This document shows, piece by piece, positions 1 to 5,499 of a stretch of DNA of 5,685 bases. The first letter of the stretch is position 1; every line of letters starts with the position of its first letter. Origin of the DNA: Rhodobacteraceae bacterium UBA7436 (lineage in GTDB: Bacteria > Pseudomonadota > Alphaproteobacteria > Rhodobacterales > Rhodobacteraceae). A program made the position numbers and the translations under genes. The stretch covers positions 1 through 5,685 of the forward strand of contig DLQI01000052.1 of NCBI GenBank assembly GCA_002478745.1. The letters run 5' to 3'. Under the pieces are notes generated by a model. The model was not told the origin of the DNA. It ran no database searches and was given only the letters and a program-made list of their open reading frames with translations.

Positions 1-26
1 AAAAACCCAAAATAGACACAAGACAA

Positions 27-112
27 AAGTAAGGCGTAATCAAGTATCTGTAAATAAACATAATATAACAATTACTTGGATCCTTCGTTGGGGAAGGGTG
101 TCCCACCTGCGG
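27..112 (-). promoter_or_regulatory. Candidate structured RNA leader reading leftwards (serC-motif type)
   Basis: Read on the minus strand, this stretch holds several compact stems. GGTG-GGA-CACC covers 107-97. It is followed by a hairpin with 5-bp arms CCTTC/GAAGG (97-93 with 86-82) and a six-base loop. The segment at 72-81 can then pair either with 39-46 (TACTTG/CAAGTA, one bulged base) or with 27-32 (TTACTT/AAGTAA), so two stems compete for one strand. A weak promoter, TTGTGC-17 nt-TATTGC on the minus strand (140-135 and 117-112), would start RNA near 105. No minus-strand coding start is convincing before the left edge. In Rhodobacterales a serC RNA motif precedes serC-serA, and serB often lies divergently beside serC, so I infer that serC lies just outside. 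The assignment to that motif is from memory and not proven. The plus strand of 1-213 must also carry the serB promoter; TATAAC at 64-69 is a possible -10 but has no good -35. Confidence 0.42.
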
Positions 113-213
113 CAATAGTCGGGGATGCGGACTGGCACAACAGTGAAAACGCCGTTAGAACGCCGCCTTGTCAGCTTTTTGCGACATCAATGACGCCGAT
201 CGGAAACTTTGCT

Positions 214-1095
214 ATGTATATTTGCACTTTACTCACCTCTCCACAGAATCCGAACCTTGAACCTGCTTTGGTGGAATCACTTCGCAATGCATGGGGTGGT
301 GGCGATGCTATTTGGTTGGCACCGGACGAAGCGGCAGAGTTTGCATTGGCTGACATTCCAGCCAATCGCTGGGACGTTTGGGCGGATCTGCAAAAGATGT
401 CTGTCGATTTGATCGTTCAGCCTGTTGTGGGGCGTCGCAAGAAGATGTTGCTGGCCGATATGGACAGCACGATGATCGAGCAAGAGTGCATTGATGAACT
501 GGCCGATGAGGCCGGTGTGGGCGAGCGTGTGAAAGATATCACTGCGCGCGCCATGAACGGTGAATTGGGTTTTGATGGTGCGTTGCGCGAACGCGTGGGA
601 TTGCTCAAAGATCTAAGTGCCGATGTGATCCAGACGGTACTAGACACCCGCATTACCCTGATGCCCGGTGGTGCGACATTGCTGGCCACGATGAAGGCTG
701 ATGGCGGTCACGCCGCTTTAGTATCTGGTGGATTTACTGCTTTCACACAATCGGTGGCGGCCAAGCTTGGTTTTGATGAGAACCGCGCCAACACCTTGAT
801 CGTTGAAGACGGTGTTTTGACAGGTGAGGTGGGTATGCCGATCCTTGGTAAGCAGGCCAAGGTGGACGCGCTTGAACAAATCACTGCGCGTTTGGGTATT
901 GGTGAGGATGAGGTGATGGCGGTGGGTGATGGTGCCAACGACCTTGGCATGTTGCACCGTGCTGGTACTGGTGTTGCGCTGCACGCCAAGCCAAGTGTCG
1001 CTGCCGAGTGTGATGTGCGCATCAATTACGGCGATCTCACTGCGTTATTGTACATTCAGGGGTATTCGCGCGACGAATTCGCCGCGCTGAATTGA
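214..1095 (+). CDS. serB: Phosphoserine phosphatase SerB
   Basis: This cytoplasmic HAD-superfamily enzyme removes phosphate from O-phospho-L-serine, the last step of serine synthesis. With the start at 214 it has 293 residues. All HAD motifs are present: motif I DMDST with nucleophile Asp82 and acid/base Asp84, followed by the substrate-site Glu89; motif II Ser171-Gly-Gly; motif III Lys216 in GKQAKVDAL; motif IV GDGAND with Asp239 and Asp243. The first 75 residues are a short regulatory-like domain, and the length fits alphaproteobacterial SerB. The frame stays open back to a TTG at 76, but ATG 214 has GGAAA at 202-206 seven bases upstream and begins with the expected MYICTLL sequence. ATG 190 lacks a ribosome binding site. 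The gene converges on the asparaginase gene. The region upstream on the other strand looks like a leader of another serine-pathway gene. Confidence 0.95.
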   Translation: MYICTLLTSPQNPNLEPALVESLRNAWGGGDAIWLAPDEAAEFALADIPANRWDVWADLQKMSVDLIVQPVVGRRKKMLLADMDSTMIEQECIDELADEAGVGERVKDITARAMNGELGFDGALRERVGLLKDLSADVIQTVLDTRITLMPGGATLLATMKADGGHAALVSGGFTAFTQSVAAKLGFDENRANTLIVEDGVLTGEVGMPILGKQAKVDALEQITARLGIGEDEVMAVGDGANDLGMLHRAGTGVALHAKPSVAAECDVRINYGDLTALLYIQGYSRDEFAALN

Positions 1096-1103
1096 TTTTT
1101 GAA

Positions 1104-1148
1104 TGGGGCTTTGCCCCAAACCCCAGAGTTTATCCGGTAAGATGAAGC
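1104..1148 (+). repeat. Hairpin with tail between convergent genes, possible dispersed intergenic element
   Basis: A perfect stem TGGGGC/GCCCCA (1104-1109 with 1113-1118) closes on a TTT loop. It is followed by AAACCCC and a tail ending in TAAGATGAAG. There is no T-run after the stem on either strand, so it is not a standard intrinsic terminator. From memory, Rhodobacterales genomes carry many intergenic copies of a GGGGC-loop-GCCCC hairpin followed by a CCCC, a short AT stretch and a GATGAAG-like end. This segment has the same order of parts. Only one copy is in this window, so the call as a repeat rests on that memory. It lies between the stops of serB and the asparaginase gene and could serve as an RNA 3' end for either. 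Confidence 0.42.
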
Positions 1149-1154
1149 TGTGCG

Positions 1155-2135
1155 CTAGATTAACTGAGGTGCGGCGCGTTGCATGCCAGTGCGCGTGCCG
1201 ACCCAGTTGCGGATGGGCGCGTTGAGGTACTTCATCGTTTCGGGGTGTTCTGCATCAAGCACACCAAGCTTCACGAGGATTGCAGCGATAGCGCATTCTG
1301 CCGCGCGGGTTGTTCCGTCGGTGATCTTGAGCGCAACGCCCATTTTCAATTCCGGAATGATGGCGATAAAGAATGCCTCAGCTCCTGTTTTGACAGCGAC
1401 CTTGCCCCCCATTGCGCGCATCAGGTTGGTACAAGCCCGTCCTTCACCCGCGACCAATTCTGGGTGCAGCATCATCGCCGATCGCAAGCGTTCTTCGGCG
1501 CTGTCTGCTGGTGCGGCTGCAAATGTTGCCATTGCGCGTGCCATGCCGTGAACAGTGGTTGCGTAGTTCGGCGCGCCACAGCCATCGATACCGTAGCCGG
1601 GGCTGTTGAGCTGTGTGGTTTCTTCGAATGCCTCTAGGCAAGCGACTTGAACTGGGTGGGTCGGGTCGATGTATTCTGGCCCCGCTTTTAGATGTTTGGT
1701 GAGCGTCAGGAATCCAGTGTGTTTGCCAGAGCAGTTGTTGTGCATTTGGCAGGGCGTTTCATGCGCGCGGATCAGCCCCTCGCGTGTATCTTTGTCGCTG
1801 GGTGCTTGTGGACCGCAGCGGAAGTCATCATCGCTGAACCCCAGCTGTTCCAGCCATTTGGAAACGGGGTTTGTGTGGATGGCAGCCCCTTGGTGAGAGG
1901 CGCAAGATAGGGCGAGCTGTTGGGTGGTTAACCGATGTGCGTCGGCAGCACCTGAACGGATCAATGGCAGTGCTTGGATCATCTTTGAGGAGGACCGTGG
2001 GAGCACAACTGCGTCCGGATCACCCCACGCGTGAACGATTTGCCCAGTGTCATCGCAGACCACGGCATGCCCAGAATGGACGCTTTCAAGGAATGGACCG
2101 CGCCAAATTTCGGTCATTGGTGCTGAATTTGTCAT
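1155..2135 (-). CDS. L-asparaginase II family protein (Rhizobium etli AnsA type)
   Basis: The product, 326 residues, belongs to the asparaginase_II family (PF06089), whose members hydrolyse L-asparagine to aspartate and ammonia and are unrelated to the E. coli enzymes. The key residues of the R. etli enzyme ReAV are visible at nearly identical numbers: Ser48 and Lys51 in RSSSK, Ser80 in CASHQG, Cys135 and Lys138 in CSGKH, and Cys186 in GIDGCGAPN (Cys189 in R. etli). Cys135, Lys138 and the last Cys bind zinc in that enzyme. There is no signal peptide, so it should be cytoplasmic. The start at 2135 has GAGGG five bases ahead of the ATG and gives the matching numbering. The frame runs open to a TTG at 2168 and has an internal ATG at 2117, neither with a ribosome binding site. 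It ends with TAG. It diverges from the IalB-family gene and faces serB. Confidence 0.93.
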   Translation of the reverse strand: MTNSAPMTEIWRGPFLESVHSGHAVVCDDTGQIVHAWGDPDAVVLPRSSSKMIQALPLIRSGAADAHRLTTQQLALSCASHQGAAIHTNPVSKWLEQLGFSDDDFRCGPQAPSDKDTREGLIRAHETPCQMHNNCSGKHTGFLTLTKHLKAGPEYIDPTHPVQVACLEAFEETTQLNSPGYGIDGCGAPNYATTVHGMARAMATFAAAPADSAEERLRSAMMLHPELVAGEGRACTNLMRAMGGKVAVKTGAEAFFIAIIPELKMGVALKITDGTTRAAECAIAAILVKLGVLDAEHPETMKYLNAPIRNWVGTRTGMQRAAPQLI

Positions 2136-2310
2136 AATTTCCCTCACAACTGCGCGAAAACCTGCCAATCAGGCTTTCGCAACTCGCTAGTTTCGCGCTA
2201 ATGTGCTTCTTGTCGAGAAGAATACGGACGCTGACAAGAGTGTGGTCGCAAAAAGAACCACGGGCAGCGATCTGAAAATTGAGGTTTAGGACAGTCTGGA
2301 GGCTGGACAG
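2136..2310. promoter_or_regulatory. Divergent control region with an 8-bp inverted repeat
   Basis: These 175 bases must hold the promoters of the asparaginase gene (leftward) and the IalB-family gene (rightward). I see no clear -35/-10 pair on either strand. Visible structure is a perfect inverted repeat GCGCGAAA (2152-2159) / TTTCGCGC (2191-2198) with 31 bases between, a further TTTCGC at 2175-2180, and a weaker CTTGTC (2209-2214) / GACAAG (2233-2238) pair. The ribosome binding sites are GAGGG just right of 2140 on the minus strand and GGAGG at 2298-2302 on the plus strand. Confidence 0.4.
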
Positions 2311-2841
2311 ATGGGAATTAAAACAACTTTTGCTGCACTACTTTGCGTAGGTTCGCTGGTCGCATCAGGTGCCATGGCGCAAAGCCAAAGCACAAATCGT
2401 GTCGCACAAAAGACCAAGTGGAGCGTTTTCGTTGAAGACAACCCAACAGAGTGCTGGAGCGTATCTGCACCTGAAGAGACCGTAAATTCACGTGATGGGC
2501 GGGTCGTCGCCGCCACGCGGAGCCAGATTTTGCTGATGGTGTTTTATCGCCCAAGCGAAGGTGCCAAAGGACAAATCGCGTTTACTGGCGGATATCCATT
2601 CGCAAGTGGTAGCACAGTCAACGTGAATATCAGTGGCAATGAATTTGAAATGTTCACTGAAGGTGAGTGGGCCTGGCCTGCAAGCGCATCAGATGACGCC
2701 AAAATGGTGACAGCGATGAAGCGCGGTGCAAACGCCATCGTTACCGGTGTTTCTGGTCGTGGCACAGTGACCAAAGATACGTTTTCGCTGCTTGGTTTTA
2801 CAGCCGCAGTTGAGGATGCAGCAAAACGCTGCGGCGGTTAA
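2311..2841 (+). CDS. Invasion associated locus B (IalB) family exported protein
   Basis: The product has 176 residues and a typical Sec signal peptide: Lys4, a hydrophobic run at 6-20 and an AMA|Q cleavage site after Ala23. The mature part, about 153 residues, matches the IalB family (PF06776): a Trp37 region, PTECWSVSAPEETVN with Cys48, RDGR at 61-64, FTGGYPFASGS at 91-101, then TEGEWAWP and SGRGTVTKDTFSLLGFTAA, ending in RCGG. Cys48 and Cys174 are the only cysteines of the mature chain, so a periplasmic disulfide is plausible. IalB of Bartonella is linked to erythrocyte invasion, but the family is common in free-living alphaproteobacteria, where the function is unknown. The start is well set by GGAGG at 2298-2302, eight bases before ATG. 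A strong terminator follows, so the gene is probably transcribed alone. Confidence 0.9.
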   Translation: MGIKTTFAALLCVGSLVASGAMAQSQSTNRVAQKTKWSVFVEDNPTECWSVSAPEETVNSRDGRVVAATRSQILLMVFYRPSEGAKGQIAFTGGYPFASGSTVNVNISGNEFEMFTEGEWAWPASASDDAKMVTAMKRGANAIVTGVSGRGTVTKDTFSLLGFTAAVEDAAKRCGG

Positions 2842-2860
2842 TGCGCAGCTTTTGACAGTT

Positions 2861-2892
2861 AAACGCGGCTCCTCCCGGGTGTCGCGTTTTTT
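2861..2892 (+). terminator. Intrinsic terminator after the IalB-family gene
   Basis: Arms AAACGCG (2861-2867) and CGCGTTT (2883-2889) form a perfect 7-bp stem, and a run of six T (2887-2892) closes the element. The 15-base loop includes CCCGGG and may form weak extra pairs. It starts 20 bases after the TAA of the IalB-family gene and separates that gene from rlmN. Confidence 0.8.
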
Positions 2893-2911
2893 CATGCGCT
2901 GTCGAAACCTT

Positions 2912-2939
2912 TTGATACTGGCCGACATTCCTATATAGA
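2912..2939 (+). promoter_or_regulatory. rlmN: Probable sigma-70 type promoter of rlmN
   Basis: TTGATA (2912-2917), a 16-base spacer and TATAGA (2934-2939) form a good -35/-10 pair just after the terminator. RNA would start near 2946, only about 15 bases before ATG 2961 and about 24 before ATG 2970. Confidence 0.55.
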
Positions 2940-2960
2940 GCGGCATCTAACTCATATTGG

Positions 2961-4154
2961 ATGAACACCATGTCTGCTCCCAGCGCGCCGATTACCCAAG
3001 ACCTGATTACGATCCCTCGCAAGATGCCGGATGGCCCTATCAATTTGGTAGGACTTTCACGCGATGCGATGCGCGAGCTGTTGATCGAACACGGGACAAA
3101 GGAAAAGCAGGCCAAGATGCGTGTTGGTCAGATTTGGCAGTGGATCTATCAGTGGGGCGTACGCGACTTTGCTGAGATGACAAACCTGTCCAAAGATTTC
3201 CGCGCCGAGTTGGCAGAGAAGTTTGTTATTGCTGTCCCTGAAGTTGTGAACAAGCAAGTCAGCACGGATGGAACACGTAAGTATCTTGTCCGTATCGCAG
3301 GTGGTCATGAAGTGGAGGTGGTTTACATCCCCGAAGCTGATCGCGGCACGCTGTGTATCTCGAGCCAAGTTGGTTGTACGCTGACCTGCTCATTCTGTCA
3401 CACGGGTACACAGAAGTTGGTGCGTAACCTGACGGCAGGCGAAATCATTGGCCAAGTTATGTTGGCGCGTGATGATTTGGACGAGTGGCCAGAGCATGGC
3501 ACCCGTACTTATGAGGCGCGCAAATTGTCCAACATCGTTCTGATGGGTATGGGTGAGCCACTGTATAATTTTGAGAACGTGCGTGACGCGATGAAGATCG
3601 CGATGGACCCTGAAGGGATCCAGTTGTCGCGCCGGCGTATTACATTGTCGACCTCGGGCGTTGTTCCAGAGATTGCGCGTACCGCAGAAGAAATTGGTTG
3701 CTTGTTGGCCGTATCCTTCCACGCGACGACAGACGAAGTGCGCGATAATTTGGTGCCGATCAACAAACGTTGGAACATTGAAACATTGTTGGAAGCATTG
3801 CGTGCCTATCCGAAGGTTTCCAATTCCGAGCGTATTACATTCGAATACGTGATGCTGGACGGTGTGAATGACAGCATCGAAGATGCGCACCGTTTGGTGA
3901 AATTGATTGAGGGCATTCCGGCGAAGATCAATTTGATCCCGTTCAACGAATGGCCCGGCGCACCTTACAAACGTTCTTCAAATAACCGCATTCACCGTTT
4001 TGCAGATATTATCCACAATGCTGGGTATGCCAGCCCAATTCGCACACCGCGCGGAGAGGATATTTTCGCAGCCTGTGGTCAACTTAAGTCTGAGACACAA
4101 CGCGAACGTAAGTCGCGCAAGCAGATAGCGGAAGAGGCCGGTTTAGAATCGTAA
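2961..4154 (+). CDS. rlmN: Dual-specificity RNA methyltransferase RlmN
   Basis: RlmN is a radical-SAM enzyme that methylates C2 of A2503 in 23S rRNA and A37 of some tRNAs, aiding peptidyl-transfer fidelity. The 397-residue product shows the CxxxCxxC cluster motif at Cys139, Cys143 and Cys146, GMGEP at 196-200 for SAM contact, and SRRRITLSTSGVVP further on. The two mechanistic cysteines are Cys132, seven residues before the first cluster cysteine as in E. coli (Cys118/Cys125), and Cys372 in IFAACGQL. The N-terminal 30 residues are a variable extension before the NLVGLSRD helical domain; the C-terminal tail is basic. The start is uncertain: ATG 2961 and ATG 2970 are both in frame, neither has a strong ribosome binding site, and GGATGA at 2958-2963 would favour 2970. 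Its own promoter lies upstream. The next gene is 138 bases downstream. Confidence 0.97.
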   Translation: MNTMSAPSAPITQDLITIPRKMPDGPINLVGLSRDAMRELLIEHGTKEKQAKMRVGQIWQWIYQWGVRDFAEMTNLSKDFRAELAEKFVIAVPEVVNKQVSTDGTRKYLVRIAGGHEVEVVYIPEADRGTLCISSQVGCTLTCSFCHTGTQKLVRNLTAGEIIGQVMLARDDLDEWPEHGTRTYEARKLSNIVLMGMGEPLYNFENVRDAMKIAMDPEGIQLSRRRITLSTSGVVPEIARTAEEIGCLLAVSFHATTDEVRDNLVPINKRWNIETLLEALRAYPKVSNSERITFEYVMLDGVNDSIEDAHRLVKLIEGIPAKINLIPFNEWPGAPYKRSSNNRIHRFADIIHNAGYASPIRTPRGEDIFAACGQLKSETQRERKSRKQIAEEAGLES

Positions 4155-4158
4155 CAAC

Positions 4159-4212
4159 TGTTTCTAAAATCGAAACAATGTGGCGCACTTGCCTCATTGT
4201 TCGAGTTGCGCC
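4159..4212 (+). other. Set of mutually exclusive RNA stems downstream of rlmN
   Basis: Three stems compete for the same bases. Stem A pairs TGTTTC (4159-4164) with GAAACA (4172-4177) around a 7-base loop. Stem B pairs 4171-4180 with 4195-4203 (ACAATG/CATTGT extended past one bulged A) and adds an inner GGC/GCC (4182-4184 with 4191-4193). Stem C pairs GGCGCA (4182-4187) with TGCGCC (4207-4212). A and C can coexist, and both exclude B. There is no T-run after any of them, so this is not a plain terminator. It lies 4 bases past the rlmN stop and about 80 before the next gene. The GAAACAAT at 4172-4179 recurs at 4253-4260. Confidence 0.42.
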
Positions 4213-4292
4213 CCTTAATGACCTCAATTCTGTACGATTGGTGCCGCTTGTGGAAACAATATTGATCCCTGTAGAGACAACAGGAGGCTTCA

Positions 4293-4505
4293 ATGTCCAT
4301 TCTTTCAAACCAAGACCAATTCGCTACAGCGAAGATTATCGAACTTGTTATCGGTGAACGTACAAAAGCACTGTCAAAACGCGAGTGGAAGCACCGCCTG
4401 GCAGGTTACGGCTATGGCATCCGCGAAACAAACGCAGGCGATGTGCTTGAAACACTACCGCACCACGTTGAAGTTTGCACTTTGCCGGCCGAAATTGCTG
4501 CCTAA
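4293..4505 (+). CDS. Small protein of unknown function, 70 residues
   Basis: I do not recognise this protein. It is supported by a very good ribosome binding site, AGGAGG at 4282-4287 five bases before ATG, by a position that fills the gap between rlmN and the convergent LOG gene, and by sensible codon use. It has no signal peptide or membrane segment. Residues 10-28 look helical (TAKIIELVIGERTKALSK), followed by REWKHRLAGYGYGIRET, and then a strand-rich end with LPHHVEVCTLPAE. It has one Trp and one Cys. The AGYGYGIRET stretch suggests a compact helix-plus-hairpin fold, perhaps nucleic-acid binding in view of its net basic middle, but that is a guess. The gene ends 25 bases from the LOG gene, tail to tail. 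I see no clear promoter, so read-through from rlmN is possible. Confidence 0.75.
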   Translation: MSILSNQDQFATAKIIELVIGERTKALSKREWKHRLAGYGYGIRETNAGDVLETLPHHVEVCTLPAEIAA

Positions 4506-4530
4506 GCGAAGAATTGAGTGTGGGATAAGT

Positions 4531-5373
4531 TTAGCGGCCGGGGACTTCCTCGCGACGTGAGCTGGTTTCCCAATTCTCGATCAAATCCATTGCTTCTGCA
4601 GCTGTGTCGACAAAGCGGAACAGATCCAAATCCTCATCAGAGATCGTGCCTGCATCCGCGAGCACATCCCAGTTGATGATACCTTCCCAGAAGGCTTTGC
4701 CGAACAGTAAAAATGGTACGCGTTGCATACGACCCGTTTGAATAAGGGTCAGTGCCTCAAACATTTCGTCGAGCGTGCCAAAGCCGCCGGGGAATACGCA
4801 GATTGCGCGTGCGCGCATCAAGAAGTGCATCTTGCGGATCGCAAAGTAGTGGAAGTTAAAGCAAAGTTCAGGCGTGACGTATTCGTTTGGTGCCTGCTCG
4901 AACGGCAGAACGATGTTCAGCCCGATTGATGCGCCGTTCGCATCGATTGCACCGCGGTTACCCGCCTCCATCACACCTGGCCCACCACCGGTAACGATGA
5001 CGTTTTCTTTTCCATCACTTTCCTTAGACTTCAGCGTCATCAGACGTGAAAACTCGCGCGCTTCGTCATAAAAAGACGACAGGTCAGCCAGCGTTTTGGT
5101 CCGCGCCGTTTCCTTTTTCGCTGGCTCTGGAATGCGTGCACCACCAAACAAAACGATTGTGCTGTTGATGCCTGCTTCATCCAGCATCAATTCTGGCTTG
5201 AGCAATTCAAGTTGTAGGCGCACTGGGCGCAATTCATCACGGCACATGAATTCGTCATCTGCAAAGGCCAGTTTGTAGGCGGGTGCCCGTGTTTGTGGCG
5301 TATCTGGCGCGTCTTGCGCGGCAGCGCGGTCAGTGTGTGCATCGCGAAATGGCTTGGCTTGGTCTTTGCTCAT
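4531..5373 (-). CDS. LOG-family protein (TIGR00730, nucleotide 5'-monophosphate phosphoribohydrolase)
   Basis: LOG-family enzymes cleave the N-glycosidic bond of nucleoside or cytokinin-riboside monophosphates, releasing base and ribose 5-phosphate; many were once mislabelled lysine decarboxylases (PF03641). The 280-residue product has the Rossmann-like core: IVLFGGARIPEP at 73-84, the TGGGPGVMEAGNRGA loop at 128-142, the conserved RKMHFLMRARA at 180-190 and the signature PGGFGTLDEMFE at 195-206 with Glu203 and Glu206. About 70 residues precede the core, which makes it longer than the plain LOG form near 190 residues but shorter than E. coli PpnN. The first 30 are polar and probably disordered. 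The start at 5373 has AAGGA eight bases upstream; the frame is open to a TTG at 5478, but that extension would cover the dapD control region. Whether the substrate is a cytokinin or an ordinary AMP-like nucleotide cannot be told. Confidence 0.92.
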   Translation of the reverse strand: MSKDQAKPFRDAHTDRAAAQDAPDTPQTRAPAYKLAFADDEFMCRDELRPVRLQLELLKPELMLDEAGINSTIVLFGGARIPEPAKKETARTKTLADLSSFYDEAREFSRLMTLKSKESDGKENVIVTGGGPGVMEAGNRGAIDANGASIGLNIVLPFEQAPNEYVTPELCFNFHYFAIRKMHFLMRARAICVFPGGFGTLDEMFEALTLIQTGRMQRVPFLLFGKAFWEGIINWDVLADAGTISDEDLDLFRFVDTAAEAMDLIENWETSSRREEVPGR

Positions 5374-5441
5374 AATTTTTATCCTTAAAATTCCTGTTTG
5401 CGATAGAGGTACCGTGCAAGAACTCAGTTGCCCAGATATGA

Positions 5442-5470
5442 TTGCACTGTTCACAGTATTGTTGTCTAAG
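5442..5470 (+). promoter_or_regulatory. dapD: Possible dapD promoter with overlapping dyad
   Basis: TTGCAC (5442-5447), 17 bases and TCTAAG (5465-5470) make a fair -35/-10 pair, with RNA starting near 5477 and a leader of about 23 bases. The dyad ACTGT-TC-ACAGT (5446-5457) overlaps the -35 box and could be an operator. The 126-base gap also serves the divergent LOG gene, for which I see no clear promoter. Confidence 0.33.
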
Positions 5471-5499
5471 CGCGGCAACTTATTTTCAGAGGAACTGAC

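Noticed and set aside
2..62. Minus-strand ATG near 60 open to the left edge (start of a serC-like gene?)
   Set aside because: The encoded residues (MFIYRYLIT) do not look like SerC and no ribosome binding site precedes it, so the neighbouring gene most likely starts outside the window.
76..213. Upstream extension of the serB frame from a TTG codon
   Set aside because: It has no ribosome binding site, its residues do not resemble SerB, and it overlaps the palindromic leader region. ATG 214 has a site and the expected N-terminus.
1179..1637. Plus-strand open frame of 152 codons
   Set aside because: It lies antisense within the asparaginase gene, with Cys- and His-rich shadow composition and no ribosome binding site.
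2136..2168. Longer asparaginase start at a minus-strand TTG (2168)
   Set aside because: The 11 added residues have no ribosome binding site, while ATG 2135 has GAGGG and gives residue numbers matching the R. etli enzyme.
3390..3890. Minus-strand open frame of 166 codons
   Set aside because: It is antisense to the radical-SAM core of rlmN, rich in His, Cys and Gln as typical of a shadow frame, with no recognisable domain.
4248..4275. TTGTGG-16-TGTAGA as a promoter for the small gene
   Set aside because: The boxes are weak and the RNA would begin inside the ribosome binding site at 4282-4287.
4485..4541. Inverted repeat CCGGCCG / CGGCCGG across the stops of the small gene and the LOG gene, as a shared terminator
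   Set aside because: The 43-base loop is long, each arm lies in coding sequence, the arms are nearly self-complementary and no T-run follows on either strand.
5374..5478. Longer LOG-family start at a minus-strand TTG (5478)
   Set aside because: It would run through the divergent control region up to the dapD ribosome binding site, and ATG 5373 has a proper AAGGA site.
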